Shown here: piece after piece, positions 16,427 to 25,703 of the stretch | Layout: the number at the start of each line of letters is the position of its first letter | Position numbering within the stretch: the first letter of the stretch is position 1 | NCBI GenBank assembly: GCA_021108005.1 | Contig: JAIORS010000169.1 | Location: forward strand, 1-53,633 | Direction of reading: 5' to 3' | Source of the DNA: Candidatus Aegiribacteria sp. | GTDB taxonomy: Bacteria > Fermentibacterota > Fermentibacteria > Fermentibacterales > JCC-6 | DNA length: 53,633 nucleotides | Position numbers and translations under genes: made by a program | The notes under the pieces: model-generated | Databases searched by the model: none | What the model was told of the DNA's origin: nothing | Seen by the model: the letters and a program-made list of their open reading frames with translations, nothing else

Positions 16427-17671
16427 CTATCTGAGTTTCCTTATCATTCCTTTTATTTGTGATGTCACTTTACCTAATGGATTTGATTTCTTTCTTCTCT
16501 CGAACTCATTTTCCTCTTCATGTGAAAGCAGGACAAGTCCCACAGCGTTAGCGAATTCGGCGCTTTCTATCAATGAAGACGACATGTCTATCCCGCCCGG
16601 CTTTCCCACTTCAACAGGGATTCCAATTATCCTGGAAGCCACACTGGTAAAGCCTCTCAGGTGGGAAGTTCCACCGGAGAGAACGATCCCCGCAGGAAGA
16701 TCCGATTCCTGAATACCCACCTGCTTAAGTTCACAGAGAATGTCTCCTATGAGATTGCCAGCACTTCTATATGCAATTTCGTTCACGGTTTCATCCGTAA
16801 TTGGAATAGTACTCCTTCCACCGAATGAGTTCACCGATATTTCTCTGTCACTCGTTTTCAACCGTCCGGCAAGATCGATGAACTCCCTCTTCAGCCTTTC
16901 AGCTTCATGTCTGGGAATACGAATCTGCTGCAGAGCCCTTGTAATCGATTCTCCTCCACCTGGTATTACCGCGAGATGAGCCAGAACACCGGAATGGAAA
17001 ACAGCTAAATCAGTAGTGTCAGCTCCAATATCTGCGAGAACTACGCCCATTTCCATTTCGTCAGGGGTAAGGACAGATCTGGCAGATGCGGAAGCAGCCG
17101 GATAAATAACCGAGACATTCTTACCGGCGTCCAGGATAACCTGCTCAAGATTCAGAACAGCGGTTCTATCAGCTGTAACCATATAAATATCTGCTGTAAG
17201 CCTTTCGGCTCGGAGTCCTACAGGAGGCCTCAGGAGCCTGCTTGAACCGTCTATTGTATATCCGCATTTCTCGGTTCTTAGGACCATGGATTCTCTTGGC
17301 AATTTTATCAGTTGCGCGGTTTCCATCGCATCCTCAATATCTATCCAGGTTACTTTCCCTGATACGAATTCATCCTCTTGCTCAATATTCACCGTTCCCC
17401 TGCCGGGAAAGCCCCGCACATGTGATCCGCTTATTGACACTGCGGTGTCGATTACTTTCCATGATGCTATCGATTCTGCTTCTTCGATAGCTTGCGACGC
17501 TGCTTCAGTAGCACCTTCAAGGTCTACGATCACGCCCTCGATTACACTTCCCGAAGTGGGAGCCTGGCCTGCTCCGGTTATATGCAAAGCTCCCTGTTCA
17601 TCAGCTTCTGCCACAACACAGATAACGTTCTCGCTACCTATATCAATTCCTGCATAAATATCGGTGTTCAT
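16427..17671 (-). CDS. ftsA: Cell division protein FtsA
   Basis: Actin-like ATPase that tethers FtsZ to the membrane and links it to the septal machinery. Visible are the phosphate 1 loop (YAGIDIGSENVICVV, residues 5-19), the phosphate 2 region VVLADIGADTTDLAVF, VIPGGGESITRAL, and GIVLSGGTSHLRG near the C-terminus. The ending GMIRKLR is a basic amphipathic tail that suits membrane binding. Length 414 aa is usual. ATG overlaps the ftsQ stop (ATGA), and ftsZ follows at once. Confidence 0.93.
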   Translation of the reverse strand: MNTDIYAGIDIGSENVICVVAEADEQGALHITGAGQAPTSGSVIEGVIVDLEGATEAASQAIEEAESIASWKVIDTAVSISGSHVRGFPGRGTVNIEQEDEFVSGKVTWIDIEDAMETAQLIKLPRESMVLRTEKCGYTIDGSSRLLRPPVGLRAERLTADIYMVTADRTAVLNLEQVILDAGKNVSVIYPAASASARSVLTPDEMEMGVVLADIGADTTDLAVFHSGVLAHLAVIPGGGESITRALQQIRIPRHEAERLKREFIDLAGRLKTSDREISVNSFGGRSTIPITDETVNEIAYRSAGNLIGDILCELKQVGIQESDLPAGIVLSGGTSHLRGFTSVASRIIGIPVEVGKPGGIDMSSSLIESAEFANAVGLVLLSHEEENEFERRKKSNPLGKVTSQIKGMIRKLR

Positions 17672-18384
17672 ATTTCGTACCCCTGAGATGGTGTACTCTC
17701 CGTTGATTCTCTCAGAATTGCCTGATTGGAGTATCTCATATCAACCTGCTGCAAATTGTCGAAACCGGATACTGAAGATGCAAGCTGTCGGTAACAATCC
17801 CATCTATCAGAAAGTTGATCAGCTCCAAGAAGAACTTCATATCCGTTATTCACGAATACAGAGAATCCTCTGTCCGTATATCTGAAATGTAGACTGTCAT
17901 ATTGAATCTCACCAGCTCTGAACCATGCCGCCAGATTCCTTGAAACTGCAGCCCCTATCCTCTCCCTGGATTGAATTACAGGTATACTGTCGGTAAGAAA
18001 GCGTGGTGGAAGAACTTCACCCATGGAAGAAACAGCCATGATTCCCGACGAATCGCTTACGGCGAAAACAGGTTCCGATATTTTGATATCAAGTATCAGG
18101 CCGCTCAATGGCGCCCGGCTTACATTCACTGAATCTATACCTGGCACAACAGACAGCATCGTTTGAATCTCGGATGGATCAAGTTGCCAGATCGATGTAC
18201 CGAACAGAGATTCAACGACCTCACAAACTGCGGCAGAATCCGCATGTCGTATTCCCCTTATCCTGATATTATCAAGGTCGAATACTCCCCCTCTTTCGAA
18301 CCATCTGTAGCCCATGGCAAGTGCAAAAGCTGAGATCCCCGATATTAGCAGCAGCCAGAATGCCGTCCTGCGTCGATCCTTCAT
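17668..18384 (-). CDS. ftsQ: Cell division protein FtsQ/DivIB
   Basis: Bitopic division protein of 238 aa: short basic cytoplasmic end (MKDRRR), one membrane helix (about residues 8-25), then a POTRA domain beginning FDLDNIRIRGIRHADSAAVCEVV and the beta domain to the end. Identity rests on this architecture and on its place between murC and ftsA. Sequence conservation in the family is low. It overlaps murC and ftsA by four bases each. Confidence 0.85.
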   Translation of the reverse strand: MKDRRRTAFWLLLISGISAFALAMGYRWFERGGVFDLDNIRIRGIRHADSAAVCEVVESLFGTSIWQLDPSEIQTMLSVVPGIDSVNVSRAPLSGLILDIKISEPVFAVSDSSGIMAVSSMGEVLPPRFLTDSIPVIQSRERIGAAVSRNLAAWFRAGEIQYDSLHFRYTDRGFSVFVNNGYEVLLGADQLSDRWDCYRQLASSVSGFDNLQQVDMRYSNQAILRESTESTPSQGYEI

Positions 18385-19703
18385 TCGATCTCCTCCACAA
18401 GTTCTCTTGCATAGCAGTCAACACTGCCGGCGCCCATAAATACTATAATTTCAGCCATTTTCTCCTTCAGGACTTCACGCAATTCGTCAAAAGCGCACAA
18501 CCTGCAATCGCAACCTGATCTTATTGACGCGTCAACAACTAACCGGCTACTGACGCCCGGTATAGGCAGCTCCCTCGACGGATAAATAGGCAATACCAGC
18601 GCCCAGTCGGCTCTGCTGAGTGCCCTGCCCATTTCCTCAGACTGTGATGCGGTTCTTGAGTAGAGATGCGGCTGAAATACAACACCGATCTTTCCATCTG
18701 AAAGCTGAGATACTCCCTGGAGGGCAGCATCAATCTCATCGGGATGATGCGCATAATCGGAAAGAACAACAGCGGAACCATAAACCCCGATTTTTTCAAG
18801 ACGTCTTGATACACCGGGAAAGGATTCAAGAGCTCTAACGGATTCTTCCGTTTTCACTCCGACAGTTGATGAAAGAGCTATGGCCGTTTCTGCATTTCTC
18901 AGGTTATGATCACCAGGAAGAGGTAATTTCGCTTCAATTCCATCTATCAGATATTTCTGCTGCCATGGATCAGCTTCAATGAATCTGCAGAATACCGAAC
19001 CATCCGGCCCGGTTGTGATTACCTTTCTATCTATCCTTTCGGCCCATCTCGCCAGATCTCTGTTTATTAAAGGTACAATTACCGATCCTCCGGGTCTGGT
19101 CATTTCCAGAAATACCCCGAATGCGACTGACAGTGCTTCCGGAGTTCCATAACATTCCAGGTGTTCAATGGCGAAAGAGGTAACGGCGGCAGATTCGGGT
19201 CTTAATCTGAGAAATGTTCTGTCATATTCGTCTGCTTCAACTACCGTACGCATGGATCCTGACCTGAAATTCCCGCCCCACGCTTTAACTTCACCACCGA
19301 CCATAACTGTCGGATTGTAACCAGTTTCCTGAAGTATCCAGCCTGTCATAGCTGTTGTTGTCGTCTTTCCGTGAGCACCGGCTACCGCCAGTAATTCTGA
19401 AGCGTTCGCCAGTTCGGCAAGAGCTTCGCTTCTTCGCAGGACTTCTATTCCTTTTGCCCTGGCCCTCATGATCTCCGGGTGATCCGAGGGTATCGCGGCG
19501 CTGAAGACAACAAGGTCGATTTCTTCAACATGAGAAGGATTATGTTCATCCGAAACAGCGATTCCCGCATTTTTCAATTCGGCAAGATTTTCGCCGGGAC
19601 TTCTGTCACAGCCACTAACCTCAAAACCGCGGTTCTGGTACCAAAGAGCAAGGGAACTCATTCCGCTCCCACAGATTCCTATGAGATGCACTCTGGTATT
19701 CAT
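18381..19703 (-). CDS. murC: UDP-N-acetylmuramate--L-alanine ligase
   Basis: First amino-acid ligase of peptidoglycan precursor synthesis. N-terminal HLIGICGSGMSSLA nucleotide-binding loop, ATP loop GAHGKTTTTAM (109-119), VVEADEYDRTFLRL, and GVSRRLEKIG...LSDYAHHPDEI in the C-terminal part are all MurC signatures. Length 440 aa is normal. It begins directly after the murG stop. No murB or ddl gene lies next to it, unlike in many dcw clusters. Confidence 0.94.
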   Translation of the reverse strand: MNTRVHLIGICGSGMSSLALWYQNRGFEVSGCDRSPGENLAELKNAGIAVSDEHNPSHVEEIDLVVFSAAIPSDHPEIMRARAKGIEVLRRSEALAELANASELLAVAGAHGKTTTTAMTGWILQETGYNPTVMVGGEVKAWGGNFRSGSMRTVVEADEYDRTFLRLRPESAAVTSFAIEHLECYGTPEALSVAFGVFLEMTRPGGSVIVPLINRDLARWAERIDRKVITTGPDGSVFCRFIEADPWQQKYLIDGIEAKLPLPGDHNLRNAETAIALSSTVGVKTEESVRALESFPGVSRRLEKIGVYGSAVVLSDYAHHPDEIDAALQGVSQLSDGKIGVVFQPHLYSRTASQSEEMGRALSRADWALVLPIYPSRELPIPGVSSRLVVDASIRSGCDCRLCAFDELREVLKEKMAEIIVFMGAGSVDCYARELVEEIE

Positions 19704-20774
19704 TTACGAACCCTTCAGCGCGGTATTCATAACGATCTCCGCGATTATTCCTGCCGGGTTATCATGCATTGTTTCCTCCAGGCAATTTTTCATTCTTCTA
19801 ATTTCATCGGTATCTTCAAGCAGATGATCTACTATTTCCCACAGAACATCCGCGTCTGCGCTGTCCTGTAAAACTAAAAGAGCTCCATGCTTGTCAGCTA
19901 TTTCTCTGGCATTCCATTCTTGATGGTTGTCTGCGGCAAATGGATAGGGTATGTAGACCGCTGGAATTCTGAACCATGTCAGTTCAGCGACTGTCATTGC
20001 GCCTGAACGTGCCACTGCAATATCAGCTGCGGAGTAGAGCAATGCCGGATCATCCGTGAAATCAATAACCTGAATCCTCTGAAGGCAGGGTGATTCACTC
20101 TTAGTTCTCTCTTTATCCCTGCTGCCGCACTGAAGCAGTACCTGAATTCCCTCAGGAACTTTCAAAGCTATATCATTAATCGCTCTGGCACCCTGGCTGC
20201 CACCAAGAAAAAGCACTACTGGAACACCATCGGGAATATTCAATTTTTCCCTTGCGAATTCTCTATCGTATCTCCGAAGGGAAAGCCTTACAGGATTACC
20301 GGTGTAAACAGTTGTTTTTCTGAAACCGGAGGCTGATGAGTAGAAGCCTGTCAGCACTTTATCCGCAAAACGGGAGGCCAGCCTGTTCGCCCTTCCGGGT
20401 ATGCTGTTCGATTCATGTATTATTGAGGGAATGCCCAGGCTGCGTGCTGCGGCCACAGGGAAAAAGCAGGGGTAGCCTCCGGTCGCGAAGAGTACGGAAG
20501 CATCCAGTTCTTGAAGCAGTTTTCTTGCCCTTATGAACTCCCTGACTGCCCTGAATGGCAGCAATACAATATCAGAAATACCTCTATCAATCCGTGGAGG
20601 GTTGAGTATATGCACGGTACTTCCTATCTTGCTATACATCCTTTGATCAACGGGCCTGGGCGTTGCAATAAAATCGATTACAGTATCTGGTTTCTTCTCC
20701 CAGATGGCTTCTGCTACGGCAATTGCAGGACTTATATGCCCACCGGTACCTCCTCCGGCTATTACAACCTTCAT
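19704..20774 (-). CDS. murG: UDP-N-acetylglucosamine--lipid I transferase
   Basis: Converts lipid I to lipid II at the inner face of the membrane. GT28 features: N-terminal loop GGGTGGHISPAIAVAEA (residues 7-23), FATGGYPCFFPVAAARSLGIPSIIHESNSIPGRANR, VLFLGGSQGARAIN and RSGAMTVAELTWFRIPAVYIPYPFAADNHQEWNA, the UDP-GlcNAc site. Length 356 aa is normal. The start ATG overlaps the ftsW stop by four bases. Confidence 0.95.
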   Translation of the reverse strand: MKVVIAGGGTGGHISPAIAVAEAIWEKKPDTVIDFIATPRPVDQRMYSKIGSTVHILNPPRIDRGISDIVLLPFRAVREFIRARKLLQELDASVLFATGGYPCFFPVAAARSLGIPSIIHESNSIPGRANRLASRFADKVLTGFYSSASGFRKTTVYTGNPVRLSLRRYDREFAREKLNIPDGVPVVLFLGGSQGARAINDIALKVPEGIQVLLQCGSRDKERTKSESPCLQRIQVIDFTDDPALLYSAADIAVARSGAMTVAELTWFRIPAVYIPYPFAADNHQEWNAREIADKHGALLVLQDSADADVLWEIVDHLLEDTDEIRRMKNCLEETMHDNPAGIIAEIVMNTALKGS

Positions 20775-21892
20775 TCCCGTATCCCCTCACTTGCCACCCT
20801 TGATACTATTCCCAAAGTTCCTATCGTTACCATGAGATTTGAACCACCCCATGAAACAAGTGGGAGCGGCATACCTGTAGATGGAAACATCCTGGTAACA
20901 ACAGCGATATGAATGAACAGCCCCAGGGCAATTGAAGCTATCAAACCTCCAGAAACCAGGTAACCGAACAGGTGATCAGCATTATCAGCAATAGTCCACC
21001 CCGACATCAGCAGTAGAAGCAATAAAGACAGTATCAGTAGAACACCGGCAAACCCCGATTCCTCACCGATTACTGCAAGTATGTAGTCAGAGAACGCCTC
21101 AGGCAGAAAACCTCTCTGCTGCCTTCCCCTGCCAATTCCCCTTCCCATTATTCCGCCGCTGCCCAGTGCGATGCAGGCCTGTTCAGGCTGATAAGTTGAA
21201 GCCTCCGCTGCATCCTCCGGAGAAAACCAGCTGACCAGTCTTTCCCTTCTGTACTCGGACGAAAAGACGACAATAGAAGCCAGGGCAAGCATAACCAGGA
21301 AGAGAACCACCATGTCCCTGAATCTGGATTCAGCAAGAAAAAGAACAATGACCATGACAGAGAGTATGTACATCCCACCCGCGAAATCAGGCTGAAATGC
21401 CACAAGTGCCGCTGGAATCAGAGCAAGAACTGTGAGACAGACTATACCGGCGCCTGTCCTCGCGCGGATGACGCCATCAGATACGAGGGAGGCGGCAAGG
21501 ATTATATATGCAATTCTGGCTATTTCTGAAGGCATTATCCGAAACCCGCTGAATAGAACCAGCCATCTCGATGATCCGTTGATCACCGGTGCCCAGTGAG
21601 ATCCTCTGAGAACCATTAGAAGAACCAACATAGCCAGGGATAGAACGTACAATATCGGAGCTGCCTTCTTCAGTGTGGTCGGTGGCATGCTCCAAGCGAG
21701 CAGCCCTGCGAGAATTCCGATCAATACCTTTTTAACATGAGGCAGTAGAAACACTGTACTTGATTCAGAATCCGTTAGCAGCAGTGATTTAAACGAACTG
21801 GCGGTAAACACGGCCAACGTTCCCAGAATCAGCAATAGAATCGCTGACACAAGCATGGTATTACGAGCTCCGGACGGTTTGAGATTCTTCAA
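20771..21892 (-). CDS. ftsW: SEDS glycosyltransferase FtsW
   Basis: Polytopic (about 10 helices) SEDS protein that polymerises lipid II at the septum together with the class B penicillin-binding protein. Diagnostic segments are FRIMPSEIARI, GSGGIMGRGIGRGRQQRGFLPEAFSDYI and IGEESGFAGV, and the C-terminal PLPLVSWGGSNL. Length 373 aa is usual. Overlaps murD and murG by four bases each. RodA is an alternative by sequence only; the dcw position favours FtsW. Confidence 0.93.
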   Translation of the reverse strand: MKNLKPSGARNTMLVSAILLLILGTLAVFTASSFKSLLLTDSESSTVFLLPHVKKVLIGILAGLLAWSMPPTTLKKAAPILYVLSLAMLVLLMVLRGSHWAPVINGSSRWLVLFSGFRIMPSEIARIAYIILAASLVSDGVIRARTGAGIVCLTVLALIPAALVAFQPDFAGGMYILSVMVIVLFLAESRFRDMVVLFLVMLALASIVVFSSEYRRERLVSWFSPEDAAEASTYQPEQACIALGSGGIMGRGIGRGRQQRGFLPEAFSDYILAVIGEESGFAGVLLILSLLLLLLMSGWTIADNADHLFGYLVSGGLIASIALGLFIHIAVVTRMFPSTGMPLPLVSWGGSNLMVTIGTLGIVSRVASEGIRE

Positions 21893-23226
21893 GTCAAATC
21901 CCCCACAATCTTCCGGAAATGCTCTCCGCGTTCTTCAAAACTGCTGTACTGGTCAAAACTTGCGCATCCAGGGCTCAGGAGCACAATATCACCATCCTGT
22001 GACTGATTCAATGCCTGCTTTATAGCGTTTTCCATTACATCTTCCAGGAAAATTGGCGTAGAACCGGACCAGCAATTTTCCAGCATGGCTGAAGAATCTC
22101 CAATCAGTATGAGCGCCTTTACTCGATCGGCTATCAGGCTTTTGAGCTGTTTGTAATCAGCTTCCTTTGCCAGTCCACCGGCAATCAGTATGACAGGTTC
22201 CGAAAAACTCTTCAGCGCCGCGTTAAGAGAATCAGGATTAGTAGATTTGGAATCGTTTACGAATGAAACACCGTGGTGCTTTCCTATCCATTCAATTCTG
22301 TGGGGAACACCCGGGAAGGATGAAAGCCCTTCAACCATCTGCTGCGGCTCCAGGCCGGCCTTACCGGCAAGACATACGACTGCGAGGGCATTTGACAAGT
22401 TGTGGAGACCGGAAAGAGATATGTCCCGTTTATCAATCACGAATTTTTTTGTTCTGGAATCTGCGTAGTAGATTGAATCCCCCTGGACAAAGGCTCCTGC
22501 TTCAAGGTTCTCTCCAATCCCGAAGTACCATTCAAGGCCGGCTGTTCTACGGGCAAGAGGAACCGATCCGGGATCGTCCCGATTGAGTACAAGCAGGTCG
22601 CTGTTATGCTGATTCATGAATATTCTGGCTTTTGCGTTGATATAGCCCTTTATATCTCCATGACGCTTGAGGTGATCCGGTGTGATGTTGAGAATTGCCG
22701 CGGCGCTGGGACGGAAAGCCTTAATAGTCTGCAGTTGATAGCTGCTTACTTCAAGTACAAAGAAATCCGCACCAGGATTTTCGATAACTGCTGTGCTGAA
22801 TGGATAACCGGTATTACCTGCAACACAAGCGTTCAGGCCAGCTTTTTTGAGAGTATATCCCAGCCATTCCGCAGTAGTGGTTTTTCCATTGGATCCTGTA
22901 ATTGCAAGCACCGGGATATCGGTATTTCGGAAGGCAAGCTCGATCTCTCCTATGACTGGAAGACCCAGTTCCCTGGCAACTGCGGGCAGAGGTGACACAG
23001 GATCAATTCCAGGACTTATTACAATACCATCAAGACTATTCAGACAGTCTATCATATCATCCCCGGTTACCAGCCGGACGCAGTCCCGGCAGACAGCGAC
23101 ATCGTTACTGCTGTCAAGACCTGTTACCGAGAAACCTCTGAGGTTGAGAAGCGCGGCTGCGGCCCTTCCGCTCCTTCCAAGCCCGAATACTCCGACATTT
23201 TTTTGTCCGTCAGTCCAGTATCCCAT
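21889..23226 (-). CDS. murD: UDP-N-acetylmuramoyl-L-alanine--D-glutamate ligase
   Basis: Second Mur ligase, adding D-Glu. VGVFGLGRSGRAAA at the N-terminus binds the nucleotide, followed by SPGIDP, the ATP loop AITGSNGKTTTAEW (108-121), VLEVSSYQL, ILNITPDHLKRHG, GVPHRIEWIG, and FVNDSKSTNPDSLNAAL. Length 445 aa is normal. It overlaps ftsW by four bases and begins three bases after the mraY stop. Confidence 0.95.
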   Translation of the reverse strand: MGYWTDGQKNVGVFGLGRSGRAAAALLNLRGFSVTGLDSSNDVAVCRDCVRLVTGDDMIDCLNSLDGIVISPGIDPVSPLPAVARELGLPVIGEIELAFRNTDIPVLAITGSNGKTTTAEWLGYTLKKAGLNACVAGNTGYPFSTAVIENPGADFFVLEVSSYQLQTIKAFRPSAAAILNITPDHLKRHGDIKGYINAKARIFMNQHNSDLLVLNRDDPGSVPLARRTAGLEWYFGIGENLEAGAFVQGDSIYYADSRTKKFVIDKRDISLSGLHNLSNALAVVCLAGKAGLEPQQMVEGLSSFPGVPHRIEWIGKHHGVSFVNDSKSTNPDSLNAALKSFSEPVILIAGGLAKEADYKQLKSLIADRVKALILIGDSSAMLENCWSGSTPIFLEDVMENAIKQALNQSQDGDIVLLSPGCASFDQYSSFEERGEHFRKIVGDLT

Positions 23227-23229
23227 ATC

Positions 23230-24393
23230 TCACCTGATCTTCAATGTGATCAATCCCAGGAGTCCCAGAATCGCTGCTATTATCCAGAATCGGACAACTA
23301 CTTTGCTTTCCATCCACCCGATAAGCTCAAAATGGTGATGAATTGGCGCCATACGAAAAACCCGTTTTCCGGTTTTCTTGAACCAGCTGACCTGTAAAAT
23401 CACGCTGAAAACCTCCATTACGAAAACCCCTCCCACAAGGAATAGAAGAAGTTCATTCTTCGTTACTATTGCCATAGAACCGATTGCGCCGCCCAGGGCC
23501 AGAGATCCGGTATCTCCCATAAAAACCGATGCCGGAGGCGCATTGAACCAGAGGAAACCCAGGCATGCGCCAGCCATAGCACCTGCAAAAACTGACACTT
23601 CCCCCACTCCGGGCAGATATGAGAATTGCAGGTAATCAGCAAAATTAACATGCCCGAGGAGGTATGCCATAACACCAAATGTTATTATCGAAATAAGGCT
23701 TACCCCTGTCGCGAGCCCGTCCAGGCCATCGGTAAGGTTAACCGCATTTGAACTTCCTGCAAGCACAAGAGCCACAAATAGTATATAGAAGAAGCCCAGA
23801 TCTATACGGATATCCTTGAAGAACGGAACGGTTGTCTCCGTAGATAAGATGTCGATACCCTCTGCGGATTCCAGATCAATGGTTCGCACAGACGGTATCA
23901 GTGACGGATCCGAGGCATTCCCTCCCGGTACAACAGGGCTGAAACAGAGCCACGCACCAAGAGCGATACCCAGAACGAACTGCCCTGCGAGCTTGTATCT
24001 TCCTATAAGCCCTTTGGAGCAGTGTCTTACGACTTTCAAGTAGTCATCAAGCAGCCCTATCAATCCCATCCATATCGTTGAAATAAGCACAACAATCAAG
24101 TATCGGTTATCAAGCCTTCCCCACAGCAGAACCGGTATCAGAACCGATAGAAGAATGAGAAGACCTCCCATTGTTGGGGTACCTTCTTTTTTCAGATGAC
24201 TCTGAGGCCCATCATCCCGTACTGTCTGTCCAATCTGGTGCTTCTTTAGAAACCTGATTACGAAGGGTCCTGCAGCGAACATGATAACTAAAGCGGTAAA
24301 AGTAGCTCCTGCGGCACGAAAAGTGATATAACCGAACAGGTTGAAAATGGAAACGGATTCCCTCAGCGGGTACAAGATCCAGTAAAGCATCAA
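23230..24393 (-). CDS. mraY: Phospho-N-acetylmuramoyl-pentapeptide transferase
   Basis: Membrane enzyme that makes lipid I on undecaprenyl phosphate. Signatures: GTPTMGGLLI, GLLDDYLKV, the catalytic NAVNLTDGLDGLATG, FMGDTGSLALGG and MAPIHHHFEL. At 387 aa it is longer than the usual about 360 because of a hydrophilic stretch of about 40 residues (near 160-200, VPGGNASDPSLIP to VPFFKDIRID) in a loop before the catalytic segment. Similar loop extensions are known to me from Bacteroidetes MraY. Overlaps murF by four bases. Confidence 0.95.
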   Translation of the reverse strand: MMLYWILYPLRESVSIFNLFGYITFRAAGATFTALVIMFAAGPFVIRFLKKHQIGQTVRDDGPQSHLKKEGTPTMGGLLILLSVLIPVLLWGRLDNRYLIVVLISTIWMGLIGLLDDYLKVVRHCSKGLIGRYKLAGQFVLGIALGAWLCFSPVVPGGNASDPSLIPSVRTIDLESAEGIDILSTETTVPFFKDIRIDLGFFYILFVALVLAGSSNAVNLTDGLDGLATGVSLISIITFGVMAYLLGHVNFADYLQFSYLPGVGEVSVFAGAMAGACLGFLWFNAPPASVFMGDTGSLALGGAIGSMAIVTKNELLLFLVGGVFVMEVFSVILQVSWFKKTGKRVFRMAPIHHHFELIGWMESKVVVRFWIIAAILGLLGLITLKIR

Positions 24394-25703
24394 ACACCCT
24401 CCTTCATAGAACGAACCAGTTCACTGAGTTTCAGCGAATTTGAACCCTTTACAAGCACCGTGCATTCGGGAGGAACAGTACTTCTCAGCATCCTCAGTGC
24501 TTCCATCCAGTCATCAGCCGTGATTATTCTCGTTTTTACAGCAGTGCTTCTTACGGAATTGTACACTTCACCTGTCAGAATAATGAAATCCAGCCCAATA
24601 CTGTCCGCTTTCCTCAGTATATCAACGTGAAATCCGGGAGCGTCTTCTCCAAGTTCCAGCATATCGCCAAGAACCGCCCCCCTGTTCCCTTCTATCCCTT
24701 CAAGCACATCAAGGCACGCCCTTGTTGAATCAGGGTTTGCGTTGTAGCTCTCATCAAGGATGGTCAATCCTCCCACTCTGACGATTCTGCCCCTGCCCTT
24801 TGCGGGAACGACTTTCGCAATCGCATCTGTGGCTCTGTCCGGCTGAACATCAAATACGTCTGCCATCAGCACCGCGGAAACCGCGTTCATTATATTGTGA
24901 TCGCCCCGGAATTGTAGTTTCAGCTCCTCTTTCCATGGGTAAACAATGCATTTACCTTCTTCCCGTTCGAACCATGCATCTCCACCGTCCCCAAAATACC
25001 TGATATTCAACGAGCAATCGTGAGCAGTCCTTTTAAGGATTTCTTCATCTACAGGTATGACGCAGGTTCCACCGGGAGCAATTGTCTGTATCAGTTCAGC
25101 CTTAGCTCTTGCTATGTCATCAATAGTATTGAAATATTCCATATGAGCATGTCCTATATTCGTAATAAGACAATCAGTCGGAGAAGCGATTCTGCCTAGA
25201 AGCAGCAGTTCACCGGCATGGTTCATGCCCAGTTCAAGGACGATAATATCCGGATCTTTTTCCGGAGCGTTGAGGATTGTAAGCGGCATTCCAAGATGAT
25301 TGTTCAGGTTGCCACTGGTACTGTATACGCTGAACTTGCATTCAAGTGCGGCAGTAAGAAACAGCCTGGTGGTTGTTTTCCCGCTTGAACCTGTAATAGC
25401 GACAATTCTGGACCCTATACCGCTTCTTCTCCATTCTGCGGCATCAAGAAGTGCCTTCTCAACGTTATCAACGAGTACAATATTCTCACGCAGGTGGCCA
25501 CGAGACACTACAGCAACACCGTTGTTTTCAAGAACAGCATCAACGAACATATGACCATCCGTGCTGCTTCCACTCAGAGCGAAAAACAGACAGTCCCGGC
25601 AAGAATTCCTTGAATCAATTACTGCGGGACCAACTTTTCTGTCAGCGCTCTCCGAAGTTACCAAGCCGCCCATAGCATGTGCGATTTCCCCCAGATGCAT
25701 CAT
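24390..25703 (-). CDS. murF: UDP-MurNAc-tripeptide--D-alanyl-D-alanine ligase
   Basis: Adds D-Ala-D-Ala to complete the pentapeptide. ATP loop AITGSSGKTTTRLF (about 102-115), VLELGMNHAGEL, ITNIGHAHMEYF, GDHNIMNAVSAVLMA and DESYNANPDSTRACLDVL are MurF features. I start at the ATG at 25703 (437 aa), which overlaps the murE TGA; AGAGG lies seven bases upstream. A GTG one codon earlier is possible. No separate ddl lies in the window. Confidence 0.94.
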   Translation of the reverse strand: MMHLGEIAHAMGGLVTSESADRKVGPAVIDSRNSCRDCLFFALSGSSTDGHMFVDAVLENNGVAVVSRGHLRENIVLVDNVEKALLDAAEWRRSGIGSRIVAITGSSGKTTTRLFLTAALECKFSVYSTSGNLNNHLGMPLTILNAPEKDPDIIVLELGMNHAGELLLLGRIASPTDCLITNIGHAHMEYFNTIDDIARAKAELIQTIAPGGTCVIPVDEEILKRTAHDCSLNIRYFGDGGDAWFEREEGKCIVYPWKEELKLQFRGDHNIMNAVSAVLMADVFDVQPDRATDAIAKVVPAKGRGRIVRVGGLTILDESYNANPDSTRACLDVLEGIEGNRGAVLGDMLELGEDAPGFHVDILRKADSIGLDFIILTGEVYNSVRSTAVKTRIITADDWMEALRMLRSTVPPECTVLVKGSNSLKLSELVRSMKEGV

